Positions 1 through 6,406 of a DNA stretch of 31,241 nucleotides are shown here, in pieces. The notes under the pieces were generated by a model. It saw only the letters and a program-made list of their open reading frames with translations. It had not been told where the DNA came from and did not search any database. The stretch comes from Bordetella parapertussis (GTDB lineage: Bacteria > Pseudomonadota > Gammaproteobacteria > Burkholderiales > Burkholderiaceae_C), in the NCBI GenBank assembly GCA_945907335.1, contig CAMDSU010000002.1, positions 1-31,241 of the forward strand, given 5' to 3'. The translations under genes and the position numbers were made by a program. Every line of letters begins with the position of its first letter. The first letter of the stretch is position 1.

Positions 1-195
1 AGTTATTTCTACTTTGTACACAGTTTTTACGCCAAGCCGTTAGATGTGCGCCACACCGTTGGGGTAAGCGATTACGGCCAGCTCTTTACCTCGGCGCTTT
101 CAAGGGATAATATTTTTGCAACCCAGTTTCACCCTGAAAAAAGCGCTGATATGGGTCTGATGCTTTATCGAAATTTTTTGTCCTGGTCTCCCTGA
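1..195 (+). CDS. hisH: Imidazole glycerol phosphate synthase, glutaminase subunit HisH (3' part)
   Basis: The first 64 codons in frame 1 are the C-terminal end of HisH; the start lies before the window. HisH hydrolyses glutamine and channels ammonia to HisF, which makes imidazole glycerol phosphate and AICAR in histidine synthesis. The visible part shows HSFY near the beginning and the class I amidotransferase motif QFHPEKS, whose His (residue 44 of this fragment) and Glu (46) complete the catalytic triad with a Cys outside the window. It ends LSWSP before TGA at 193-195. The gene lies 36 bases before hisA in the same direction, as expected in a his operon. Confidence 0.95.
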   Translation, partial: SYFYFVHSFYAKPLDVRHTVGVSDYGQLFTSALSRDNIFATQFHPEKSADMGLMLYRNFLSWSP

Positions 196-231
196 CCCAC
201 CTTTGTCTTTTGACTGATACAACTATCACTT

Positions 232-972
232 ATGTTGCTCATTCCTGCGATTGACCTGAAAGACGGTCATTGTGTGCGCCTGATCCAAGGCGATATGGAC
301 CAGTCCACCGTGTTCAGCGAACACCCCGCCGACATGGCGCTTCAGTGGGTGAACAAAGGCGCCAGACGATTGCATTTGGTGGACTTAAACGGCGCATTCG
401 CTGGCAAGCCGCAAAATTTCAGCGCCATCCGCAGCATTTTGAAAGCGGTCGGCGACGATATACCGGTGCAATTAGGCGGCGGCATCCGCGATTTAGACAC
501 GATTGAAAAATACATAGACGGCGGCATACGCTACATCATCATCGGCACGGCGGCAGTGAAAAACCCCGGCTTTTTGAAAGACGCTTGCAGCGCATTTGGC
601 GGCCATATCATCGTCGGGCTGGACGCCAAAGAAGGCAAAGTTGCCACCGACGGATGGAGCAAACTCACCGGCCACGAGGTGGTTGATTTGGCGAAAAAAT
701 TTGAAGACTACGGTGTCGAGTCCATCATTTATACCGACATCGGCCGCGATGGCATGTTGAGCGGCATCAACATCGAAGCCACGGTCAAACTGGCGCAGGC
801 CTTGTCCATTCCCGTCATTGCTTCAGGCGGTTTGTCGAATATCCAGGACATTGAAAAGCTGTGCGCGGTTGAAGACGAAGGCATTGAAGGTGTGATTTGC
901 GGGCGCGCCATTTACAGCGGCGACCTCGATTTTGAAAAGGCCCAAGACCGGGCCGACGAACTCAACGGCTGA
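232..972 (+). CDS. hisA: HisA, ProFAR isomerase
   Basis: This 246-residue protein is 1-(5-phosphoribosyl)-5-[(5-phosphoribosylamino)methylideneamino]imidazole-4-carboxamide isomerase, a cytoplasmic TIM-barrel enzyme that isomerises ProFAR to PRFAR for HisHF. The N-terminus [11 protein letters not shown] carries the catalytic Asp8, and the second catalytic Asp is D131 in GLDAKEG. The phosphate-binding loops LGGGIRD (about 81-87) and ASGGLSN in the C-terminal half are present. Length is normal for the family. The ATG is preceded by only a weak ribosome site, so translation may be coupled to hisH. The gene ends one base before the hisF start codon. Confidence 0.97.
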   Translation: MLLIPAIDLKDGHCVRLIQGDMDQSTVFSEHPADMALQWVNKGARRLHLVDLNGAFAGKPQNFSAIRSILKAVGDDIPVQLGGGIRDLDTIEKYIDGGIRYIIIGTAAVKNPGFLKDACSAFGGHIIVGLDAKEGKVATDGWSKLTGHEVVDLAKKFEDYGVESIIYTDIGRDGMLSGINIEATVKLAQALSIPVIASGGLSNIQDIEKLCAVEDEGIEGVICGRAIYSGDLDFEKAQDRADELNG

Positions 973-973
973 C

Positions 974-1774
974 ATGCTGGCCAAACGCATCATTCCCTGT
1001 CTGGACGTGACCGCCGGACGGGTGGTCAAGGGCGTGAACTTTGTCGAGTTGCGCGACGCCGGTGACCCGGTGGAAATTGCGGCCCGCTACAACGGGCAAG
1101 GCGCAGACGAACTGACATTTTTAGACATCACCGCCACCAGCGACGGGCGGGATGTGATTTTGCACATCATCGAAGCCGTGGCTTCACAAGTGTTTATTCC
1201 GTTGACCGTCGGCGGTGGCGTGCGCACCGTGGAAGATGTGCGCCGCTTGCTGAACGCCGGGGCGGACAAAACCAGTTTCAACTCGGCGGCGATTGCCAAC
1301 CCGCAAGTGATACGCGATGCATCGGACAAATACGGGTCGCAATGCATTGTGGTGGCGATAGACGCCAAACGACGCAGCGCCGAAGAAGAACAACGAACAG
1401 GTGCCAACGGTTTGCCCGTGGGCCCGGGCTGGGATGTGTTCAGCCACGGTGGGCGCAAAAACGTGGGCTTGGACGCGGTGGCTTGGGCCACGCAAATGGC
1501 CGATTACGGTGCGGGCGAAATACTGCTGACCAGCATGGACCGCGACGGTACGAAGTCGGGCTTTGACCTGGCGCTGACCCGCGCGGTCAGTGACGCAGTG
1601 CCGGTGCCAGTGATTGCATCTGGCGGTGTGGGCACGCTGGACCATTTGGCCGACGGCATACAAACCGGCGGTGCTGATGCCGTGCTGGCCGCCAGCATTT
1701 TTCATTACGGTGAATTCACGGTGGGGCAAGCCAAGCAGCATATGGCGGGGCGCGGGATACCTGTGAGGTTGTGA
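974..1774 (+). CDS. hisF: HisF, imidazole glycerol phosphate synthase cyclase subunit
   Basis: This 266-residue TIM-barrel subunit uses ammonia from HisH to convert PRFAR into imidazole glycerol phosphate and AICAR. I chose the ATG at 974, which gives the conserved start [12 protein letters not shown] with catalytic Asp11. An upstream ATG at 932 in the same frame would add 14 residues that overlap hisA and do not look like HisF. The second catalytic Asp lies in VVAIDAKR. Repeated glycine-rich phosphate loops (VGGGVRT, ASGGVGT) and the [10 protein letters not shown] motif are visible. In related genomes hisI normally follows; here about 2.7 kb of accessory DNA intervenes. Confidence 0.97.
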   Translation: MLAKRIIPCLDVTAGRVVKGVNFVELRDAGDPVEIAARYNGQGADELTFLDITATSDGRDVILHIIEAVASQVFIPLTVGGGVRTVEDVRRLLNAGADKTSFNSAAIANPQVIRDASDKYGSQCIVVAIDAKRRSAEEEQRTGANGLPVGPGWDVFSHGGRKNVGLDAVAWATQMADYGAGEILLTSMDRDGTKSGFDLALTRAVSDAVPVPVIASGGVGTLDHLADGIQTGGADAVLAASIFHYGEFTVGQAKQHMAGRGIPVRL

Positions 1775-2041
1775 GGGGTGGAGAGCGAAGCGCTTCATGT
1801 TTCGTCTTAAGCTATATGAGTAGTGCGATGGTTACACCAACGCCACTGAATTAACTCTAAGAACTTTTGCATCGTCGGCTACTGTGCTTATGTGCGTTGC
1901 ACTGCAAATTCGCATCTTTAAAAGTTCTCATTTATAAATTAGATATAGCTAATATTTGTTATTAAGCGGTTATATTCGAGTTATGCAAACGCTTGGGCAG
2001 TTGGCTTGATGAACGATTGAATTGCAATCAAGGAGGGGGTT
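1775..2041. other. AT-rich leader region of the islet, with a 9-bp inverted repeat
   Basis: No gene is visible between hisF and the short ORF at 2042. The stretch becomes clearly AT-rich from about 1920 to 1980, unlike the his genes on either side. A perfect 9-bp inverted repeat, AGAACTTTT at 1860-1868 and AAAAGTTCT at 1920-1928, encloses 51 bases. A 10-bp palindrome GAAGCGCTTC sits at 1787-1796, just after hisF. A TATATT near 1971-1976 could be a -10 element, but I see no matching -35. This could be a promoter region, a small structured RNA or an old insertion boundary; none can be proven from sequence alone. Confidence 0.4.
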
Positions 2042-2125
2042 ATGAAAAATTTATCCCGGTTTTTAGTTGCAGCAGGTGCATCTGCAAATGATGAAGCAAG
2101 TGGCTTAACGTCTCATGGCTATTAA
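2042..2125 (+). CDS. Putative 27-residue short ORF with a perfect Shine-Dalgarno
   Basis: An ATG at 2042 opens a 27-codon frame ending in TAA at 2123-2125. It is preceded by AAGGAGG at 2030-2036 with a 5-base spacer, the best ribosome binding site in the window. The peptide begins MKNLSRFLVAAGASAND and ends GLTSHGY. It has a short basic start and a small Ala/Gly-rich middle, too short for a clear membrane helix. I recognise no family. It lies 106 bases before the Cas2-like gene in the same direction, so it could be a leader peptide, a small effector or a decayed gene. The ribosome site is the only strong evidence for translation. Confidence 0.4.
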   Translation: MKNLSRFLVAAGASANDEASGLTSHGY

Positions 2126-2231
2126 CCCATCCATCAAGCGGGACGCGATAAATCATGCTCCGTATTTCAAACCATAGCACTTTTAAGACTCACCACTCAT
2201 TCCACCGCATCAACCAAGAAATATTATCAAT

Positions 2232-2504
2232 ATGAGTTGCTACATAGTTACGTTTCAAGCAAAAGAGCTAGAAACACGACAAAATATTCGTGCGCTTCTA
2301 AAGACATATCAAAGCTACTGTGCAATCCATAACACATGCTGGGCAGTTGTTACAGATTTTAGAGCCCAGGACATTCGCAATCAGGTCGGCAAATTAGTAC
2401 AACCAGGTGATCGGATTTTTATAGTTCGCTCTGGCATCGAAGGTGCTTGGAGAAACGTACTTGGCAGTACACCTTCGAACGAATGGCTAAGGAGGAATCT
2501 ATAG
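2232..2504 (+). CDS. Cas2-like (SinR-family) small protein
   Basis: This 90-residue protein has the layout of the small ferredoxin-fold proteins often annotated SinR family and related in fold to Cas2/VapD: a first strand (CYIVTF, 3-8), a helix (about 15-30), a second strand (WAVVTD, 37-42), a helix introduced by AQDIRNQVGKLV, a strand DRIFIVRSG (60-68), then a W-containing tail ending NEWLRRNL. No CRISPR array or other cas gene is nearby. The stop codon lies two bases before the start of the membrane-protein gene at 2507, whose ribosome site sits inside this gene, so the two are almost certainly co-translated. The family assignment is from remembered patterns; molecular activity is unknown. 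Confidence 0.6.
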   Translation: MSCYIVTFQAKELETRQNIRALLKTYQSYCAIHNTCWAVVTDFRAQDIRNQVGKLVQPGDRIFIVRSGIEGAWRNVLGSTPSNEWLRRNL

Positions 2505-2506
2505 CC

Positions 2507-2938
2507 ATGGCGAATAATCATTTATCACTCGATGACTCAAAGCTGCGCGTTCGCCGAGGAAGAGTCGAGTCGGTTGACCTCTATGAAATCAAAGATACCG
2601 AATTAGATGAACTTGAAAAAGGCACGCCGGCGGAGTTGCAACTAAATTTCGCTGTTTTTTTAATCTCCACAGCATTTGCGGCAATCTCATCACTAGCAAC
2701 AGCTAACTTTTCCAACAAGATCATTGAAACCATTTTCATAGTAATTAGCGTTGTTGGTGTATTCGTTGGCTTATATCTTTTAATCGCGTGGTGGCGAACT
2801 CGCAGCTCTGTAAAGGAGTTGTGCCTTAGGATAAGAGAGCGCATCCCCCCAGACCCACAGCTTGCAACCTTGGATGAATCCGAAAGAGATCTAAAGGGGG
2901 GCGATGACCCAGACGATATTCCTCTGCGTAAGGGCTAA
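2507..2938 (+). CDS. Small membrane protein with two predicted helices, partner of the Cas2-like gene
   Basis: This 143-residue protein has a charged N-terminal part (1-46, including RVESVDLYEIKDTELDELEKG), two hydrophobic segments at about 47-66 and 72-96, and a charged cytoplasmic-looking tail rich in Asp, Glu, Arg and Lys. The ATG at 2507 was chosen because AAGGAGG at 2489-2495 lies 11 bases upstream; an ATG at 2483 in the same frame would put the start upstream of this site. No enzymatic motif is seen. A small two-helix membrane protein tightly coupled to a soluble sensor-like protein is a common layout in prokaryotic conflict systems, where the membrane protein acts as the effector. That role is inference. 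Confidence 0.65.
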   Translation: MANNHLSLDDSKLRVRRGRVESVDLYEIKDTELDELEKGTPAELQLNFAVFLISTAFAAISSLATANFSNKIIETIFIVISVVGVFVGLYLLIAWWRTRSSVKELCLRIRERIPPDPQLATLDESERDLKGGDDPDDIPLRKG

Positions 2939-3014
2939 CCACCGGTCAACCGCATCCATCACTGGCTGAGCTTGCCATTTGTGACGCGTGGCGCTGGCAA
3001 AGTAAGGAATAACC

Positions 3015-3494
3015 ATGCCTAAACAATCACTCCCACTCGCGCTTTTCGTCACAGACGCCCCCAAGCGAATCAAACCTTCCAACTATCCGCCACCCTTTGC
3101 ATCCCAAATGGAAGGTCGAGAAAAGCGCCCGCTTGGCGATCTTTTCGGGCTGGCCAATTTCGGGGTTAATCTGACCAAGCTAGCACCCGGCGCCGTTTTT
3201 TCATTGCGTCATGCCCACACGAAGCAAGATGAATTTATTTTTATTCTGGAAGGGCATCCAACTTTGCAGACCGATGAAGTAAATACCCGCTTGTCGCCTG
3301 GTATATGTGCGGGCTTCAAGGCAGGTAGTGGCAATGGTCATCGACTGGTCAACGAAACATCGCAAGTTGTAGTCTATTTGGAAGTGGGGGATCGGACTCC
3401 TGAAGACAAGGCTTATTACCCTGACGATGACATCAAGGCCGTCATGATGGATGGCAAGTGGTCCTTCCAGCACAAGGACGGAAGGCCGTATTGA
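3015..3494 (+). CDS. Cupin-domain protein
   Basis: This 159-residue protein carries one cupin beta-barrel. Motif 1 is visible as RHAHTKQDEFIFILEG, giving metal ligands His66, His68 and Glu73; motif 2 supplies His109 in GSGNGHRLVN. All four usual ligands are therefore present, so a metal-binding barrel is likely. TAAGGA sits just before the ATG at 3015. The ending, VMMDGKWSFQHKDGRPY, resembles cupins of the COG3837 type, which have no single known reaction. The gene stands alone between the membrane protein (76 bases upstream) and hicA. The substrate cannot be predicted. Confidence 0.85.
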   Translation: MPKQSLPLALFVTDAPKRIKPSNYPPPFASQMEGREKRPLGDLFGLANFGVNLTKLAPGAVFSLRHAHTKQDEFIFILEGHPTLQTDEVNTRLSPGICAGFKAGSGNGHRLVNETSQVVVYLEVGDRTPEDKAYYPDDDIKAVMMDGKWSFQHKDGRPY

Positions 3495-3512
3495 AAAGCA
3501 TGTCTTGATGCA

Positions 3513-3531
3513 GGTACCGAAAAATAGTACC
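3513..3531. promoter_or_regulatory. Inverted repeat before hicA, probable HicB operator
   Basis: GGTAC at 3513-3517 and GTACC at 3527-3531 form an exact inverted repeat around a 9-base AT-rich centre. It ends 8 bases before the hicA ATG. HicB and other ribbon-helix-helix antitoxins usually repress their own operon through inverted repeats overlapping the promoter, so this is the natural operator candidate. Its use as an operator is inferred from position. Confidence 0.5.
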
Positions 3532-3539
3532 ATTTGGTC

Positions 3540-3794
3540 ATGAAGCGTAAACACCAACGCACCCTCGCTCTGATTTTTGCAAGGCCAACAAGCGCTAATG
3601 TTCAGTGGCGCGACATTGAAGCCATGTTTCACGAATTGGGTGCAGAGGTCAGCGAGCGCGAAGGCAGCCGCGTGGCAGTGGTGATGTATGGCGAAGTCAG
3701 GGTTTTTCACAGACCCCATCCATCCCCCAACACCGACAAAGGTGCTGTTGCAAGCATTCGCAAATGGCTGGAACAAAACGGAGTAGAACCATGA
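3540..3794 (+). CDS. hicA: HicA-family toxin
   Basis: This 84-residue protein belongs to the HicA group of mRNA-interferase toxins, small double-stranded-RNA-binding-like folds that cleave mRNA when freed from HicB. It has an N-terminal helix (KRKHQRTLALIFARP), WRDIEAMFHELGAEVSE, and the strand pair EGSRVAVVMYGEVRVFHRPHP, then DKGAVASIRKWLEQNG. The classical HicA motif has His after Gly-Ser; here it is Arg, while His residues occur in FHRPHP. An in-frame TTG lies two codons upstream, but the ATG at 3540 is preferred. No ribosome site is clear. The gene overlaps hicB by four bases (ATGA), typical of a coupled toxin-antitoxin pair. Confidence 0.85.
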   Translation: MKRKHQRTLALIFARPTSANVQWRDIEAMFHELGAEVSEREGSRVAVVMYGEVRVFHRPHPSPNTDKGAVASIRKWLEQNGVEP

Positions 3795-4123
3795 ACACAA
3801 TGCAAGTTGAAGGCTTTAACGCCAAGATTGAATATGACGAAGAGCTTGATCTCTTTCGCGGGGAAATCCTAGGGCTTAACGGTGGCGCAGATTTCTATGG
3901 AAAGAACCCCAAAGAGTTACGTGCGGAGTTCAAAAAATCTTTGCAGGTTTTTCTAGATGTGTGCAAAGAAAAAGGCATAGAGCCAAAAAGAAATTTCTCG
4001 GGCAAATTCAATCTCCGCATTTCACCAGAGCTGCATGAGCAGCTGGCATTGGCGGCACAAGCGGAAGGTAAAAGCATCAACATGGTGGCGCAAGAAGCTT
4101 TGCAATTGCGAGTTGCTTCTTGA
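3791..4123 (+). CDS. hicB: HicB-family antitoxin
   Basis: This 110-residue antitoxin should neutralise HicA by binding it and repress the operon. The first half (MQVEGFNAKIEYDEELDLFRGEI through KSLQVFLDVCKEKG) is the HicB-like partner domain. The second half (RISPELHEQLALAAQAEGKS to VAQEALQLRV, about 76-108) is a ribbon-helix-helix DNA-binding domain. The ATG at 3791 overlaps the hicA stop. Immediately after the TGA at 4121-4123 the same reading frame continues into sequence that resembles the end of BrnT, see the separate entry. Confidence 0.88.
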   Translation: MNTMQVEGFNAKIEYDEELDLFRGEILGLNGGADFYGKNPKELRAEFKKSLQVFLDVCKEKGIEPKRNFSGKFNLRISPELHEQLALAAQAEGKSINMVAQEALQLRVAS

Positions 4124-4204
4124 TACGCGGATCGCCATATATTTAGCATGAGGAAAGCCAATGAACGTGAACAAATCCGCATCGCGCCGCTCCTTGACGT
4201 CTAA
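4124..4204 (+). pseudogene. Remnant of brnT toxin (C-terminal codons only)
   Basis: Directly after the hicB stop, 26 open codons end in TAA at 4202-4204. Their translation includes RHIFSMRKANEREQIR, which matches the conserved C-terminal motif of BrnT toxins (an IIS-x-RKA-x-x-x-E pattern). The rest of BrnT, which is normally about 90 residues, is missing. The fragment overlaps the start of brnA in another frame, as intact brnT does in brnTA operons. It therefore looks like the last part of a brnT whose 5' portion was removed when hicAB and brnA came together. The identification rests on motif recall and position. Confidence 0.6.
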
Positions 4205-4433
4205 CTTGAAGCAAGTAGACGCTCATAACATTGCCCCGCACGAATACGAAGAACTGCCCGAATTCACTGAAGACATGTTGGCTCGCGCCAAGCTGAAAAA
4301 AGGGGGGCGTCCCCTGTCACCCAATCCGCGCAAATCTATCTCCTTACGCCTGCCCCCGGAAGTCATAGAGCGTTGGCGTGCCACTGGTCCCGGTTGGCAG
4401 ACCCGCATGGCAGAGCGATTGAGTAAGGTTTGA
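4161..4433 (+). CDS. brnA: BrnA-family antitoxin (orphan)
   Basis: This 90-residue protein has the BrnA pattern: an N-terminal linker with HEYEELPEFTEDMLARA, then GRPLSPNPRKSISLRLPP and VIERWRATGPGWQTRMAERL, the ribbon-helix-helix DNA-binding end. BrnA normally neutralises the ribonuclease toxin BrnT, encoded immediately upstream. Here only a C-terminal fragment of brnT is left, so BrnA is an antitoxin without its toxin. GAGGAAAG just upstream gives a reasonable ribosome site. It might still repress DNA sites, neutralise a BrnT encoded elsewhere, or be on the way to decay. The reading frame is intact. Confidence 0.85.
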   Translation: MNVNKSASRRSLTSNLKQVDAHNIAPHEYEELPEFTEDMLARAKLKKGGRPLSPNPRKSISLRLPPEVIERWRATGPGWQTRMAERLSKV

Positions 4434-4480
4434 GTTAGCGTTAAATTTTGTCAAGTGAGCTAAGCCTTAACATCTACCCT

Positions 4481-4891
4481 ATGAATTGGCTTGATCACAT
4501 CAAATGGGACGCGCAAGGTTTGGTGCCCGTCATCGCTCAAGAACAGGGCAGCAAAGACGTGCTCATGTTCGCCTGGATGAACCGCGAGGCGCTGCAAAAA
4601 ACCGCTGAACTCGGCCGCGCCGTGTATTTCAGCCGCTCGCGCAACAAACTCTGGTTCAAGGGCGAGGAATCCGGCCATGTGCAACTGGTGCACGGCATTC
4701 GCCTCGATTGCGACAACGATGTGGTTTTGCTCACCGTCACACAAACAGGCCACGACCCGGGCATCGCTTGCCACACCGGCCGCCACAGTTGTTTTTACCA
4801 GCGCTGGCAGACCGGCCCGGATGGCGGTCAGTGGTTGAGCACCGAGCCTGTGTTGCAAGACCCCGCCCTCATTTATAAGAAAACACCATGA
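4481..4891 (+). CDS. hisI: HisI, phosphoribosyl-AMP cyclohydrolase
   Basis: This 136-residue enzyme opens the adenine ring of phosphoribosyl-AMP in histidine synthesis. The metal-binding cluster LDCDND (Asp76, Cys77, Asp78, Asp80) and the zinc motif ACHTGRHSC (Cys97, Cys104) are complete. [14 protein letters not shown] is highly typical. I chose the ATG at 4481, giving [10 protein letters not shown]; a GTG-type start 11 codons earlier adds residues unlike the family. The ribosome site is weak. It is a stand-alone HisI, with hisE as a separate overlapping gene (ATGA at 4888), as in most betaproteobacteria. The islet at 1775-4447 separates it from hisF, so it may now depend on a different transcript. 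Confidence 0.96.
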   Translation: MNWLDHIKWDAQGLVPVIAQEQGSKDVLMFAWMNREALQKTAELGRAVYFSRSRNKLWFKGEESGHVQLVHGIRLDCDNDVVLLTVTQTGHDPGIACHTGRHSCFYQRWQTGPDGGQWLSTEPVLQDPALIYKKTP

Positions 4892-5256
4892 ACACCATCG
4901 ACAGCCTGATGCGCTTGGCCGCTGTGATCGAAAGCCGCAAACCGGCCAACGGCGGCAACCCAGATGCCAGTTATGTGGCGCGCTTGCTTCACAAAGGGCC
5001 AGACGCGTTTTTAAAGAAAATTGGCGAAGAAGCCACCGAAACCGTGATGGCCGCCAAAGACTTGAGCCACGGCAGTGATCCGCAGCATTTGGTGAATGAA
5101 ATGGCCGATTTGTGGTTCCACTGCATGGTGGCGCTGGCGCATTACGGACTCAGTCCGCAAGACGTCATCAATGAGTTGTCGCGCCGCGAGGGTTTGGGCG
5201 GCTTAGAAGAAAAAGCCTTGCGCAAAGCTTTGCAGCGTGAATCAGGAGAGGATTGA
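4888..5256 (+). CDS. hisE: HisE, phosphoribosyl-ATP pyrophosphatase
   Basis: This 122-residue protein hydrolyses phosphoribosyl-ATP to phosphoribosyl-AMP, the step before HisI. It is an all-alpha NTP pyrophosphohydrolase of the MazG-like superfamily. [16 protein letters not shown] carries the acidic metal-binding residues, followed by the second helix motif [14 protein letters not shown]. Its start overlaps the hisI stop by four bases and its stop abuts the HIT-protein start (TGAATG), so translation of all three is probably coupled. Confidence 0.95.
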   Translation: MNTIDSLMRLAAVIESRKPANGGNPDASYVARLLHKGPDAFLKKIGEEATETVMAAKDLSHGSDPQHLVNEMADLWFHCMVALAHYGLSPQDVINELSRREGLGGLEEKALRKALQRESGED

Positions 5257-5622
5257 ATGAGTGATACGCAAGACCCGAACTGCATTTTTTGCAAAATCAT
5301 TCAGGGCAAGATTCCTTCGCGCAAGGTGTATGAAGACGACGACATGTTCGCGTTTCATGACATCAACCCTTGGGCACCGGTGCATTTTCTGGTCATCCCA
5401 AAACTGCATATCCCTTCGATGGCGCAGGTTACCGAAGCGCACGCCGCGCTGCTGGGGCGCATGCTGGTCAAGGTGCCCCAACTGGCCCTACAAGAGGGCG
5501 TCAACCCTTATCCGGAGGGTGGTTTTCGGCTGCTGACCAACACCGGCGCCGAGGGTGGGCAAGAGGTTCACCACCTGCATTGGCATGTCATGGGCGGCCC
5601 CCGCCCATGGTTACGTGGCTAA
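5257..5622 (+). CDS. HIT-family (histidine triad) nucleotide-binding protein
   Basis: This 121-residue protein is a HinT-like member of the histidine triad family, which hydrolyses AMP linked to amines or other groups. The first part (CIFCKIIQGKIPSRKVYED) is typical of HinT. The triad is HHLHWH near the end, giving His106, His108 and His110, followed by VMGG. The gene starts at the base after the hisE stop, with AGGAGAG upstream. This hisE-HIT-tatA order is common in Burkholderiales. Its cellular substrate is not known. Confidence 0.93.
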   Translation: MSDTQDPNCIFCKIIQGKIPSRKVYEDDDMFAFHDINPWAPVHFLVIPKLHIPSMAQVTEAHAALLGRMLVKVPQLALQEGVNPYPEGGFRLLTNTGAEGGQEVHHLHWHVMGGPRPWLRG

Positions 5623-5657
5623 GACTAGAATTCCTTTAGTTCATTGAGGAGCATTCC

Positions 5658-5906
5658 ATGGGGTCATTTTCCGTTTGGCATTGGTTAATTGTTTTATTGA
5701 TCGTGGTTTTGGTGTTTGGCACCAAGAAATTAAAAGGACTCGGCGGCGATTTGGGCGGCGCTGTCAAGGGCTTCAAAGACGGTATGAAGGATGGCTCGGC
5801 CACACCTGAAGAAAATCCTGCTGCACCTGCACAACAAGTCACTGGCGCGAGCCCTGCAAATGCGGAAAAGTCCACCATTGATGTCGAAGCCAAAAGCAAG
5901 TCTTAA
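5658..5906 (+). CDS. tatA: TatA, twin-arginine translocase pore-forming subunit
   Basis: This 82-residue inner-membrane protein forms the variable-size conduit for folded proteins with twin-arginine signals. One N-terminal membrane helix (about 7-21, [14 protein letters not shown]) is followed by the [14 protein letters not shown] hinge and amphipathic helix, then a polar Ala/Pro-rich tail. TGAGGAG lies just upstream of the ATG. It is followed at once by tatB and tatC. Confidence 0.96.
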   Translation: MGSFSVWHWLIVLLIVVLVFGTKKLKGLGGDLGGAVKGFKDGMKDGSATPEENPAAPAQQVTGASPANAEKSTIDVEAKSKS

Positions 5907-5908
5907 TA

Positions 5909-6388
5909 ATGTTTGATTTAGACGTCTCCAAGTTGGCGGTCATTGGCGCAGTCGCGCTGGTGGTTATCGGCCCGGAGAAAATGCCGCGTGTGGCTCGCAC
6001 GATTGGTACCTTTTTTGGCAAAGCGCAGCGCTATATTTCTGATGTGAAGGCTGAGGTCAACCGGACCATGGAAATGGAAGACCTGAAGAAAATGAAAGAG
6101 TCCATGGACTCGGCCATGACCGATGTGCAGTCAAGTGTGCTGAATGCCACCACGCAACTCAACCAAGGCATCGCTGACCTTGGTCAGGAAACCACTTCCT
6201 CTGACAATAACAATTCCTTTCTTCCCTATTGGCAGCCGCAGCAACCCGAATACAAGCACCCCGGTAAAAACTGGCGGCTCAAGCGTTCTGCCATGCCGCA
6301 TTGGTACAAAGCCCGTCAGGGAGTGCGTACCAAGGCCTTGTCTGGGGCTGCGCGTGTCGCGCGTTTTCGTCCTGCCGGTTTAGGTTAG
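5909..6388 (+). CDS. tatB: TatB, Tat substrate-receptor subunit
   Basis: This 159-residue protein starts MFDLDVSKLAVIGAVALVVI with the single N-terminal helix and the GPEKMPRVARTIG hinge that separates TatB from TatA. It has a long amphipathic helix (about 30-75) and a polar tail. With TatC it forms the receptor complex for twin-arginine signal peptides. The C-terminal part (about 105-159), rich in Arg and Pro, is poorly conserved in the family. It begins two bases after the tatA stop. Confidence 0.95.
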   Translation: MFDLDVSKLAVIGAVALVVIGPEKMPRVARTIGTFFGKAQRYISDVKAEVNRTMEMEDLKKMKESMDSAMTDVQSSVLNATTQLNQGIADLGQETTSSDNNNSFLPYWQPQQPEYKHPGKNWRLKRSAMPHWYKARQGVRTKALSGAARVARFRPAGLG

Positions 6389-6406
6389 ATCAAAGTTTGA
6401 TGCTGA

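Noticed and set aside
1184..1798. Long open frame of 204 codons on the minus strand across hisF
   Set aside because: It lies fully over an intact, well-conserved hisF and its translation shows no domain; it is a shadow frame.
2232..2504. True CRISPR-associated Cas2
   Set aside because: No repeat array, cas1 or other cas gene is in the window; the protein fits the SinR/Cas2-like group better.
3201..3800. 199-codon minus-strand frame over cupin and hicA
   Set aside because: Both plus-strand genes have clear motifs and proper starts; the reverse frame has none.
4434..4480. Possible integron attC site before hisI (GTTAG... and ...CTTAAC)
   Set aside because: The core elements are in the wrong order and do not match the RYYYAAC/GTTRRRY pattern; no integrase is present.
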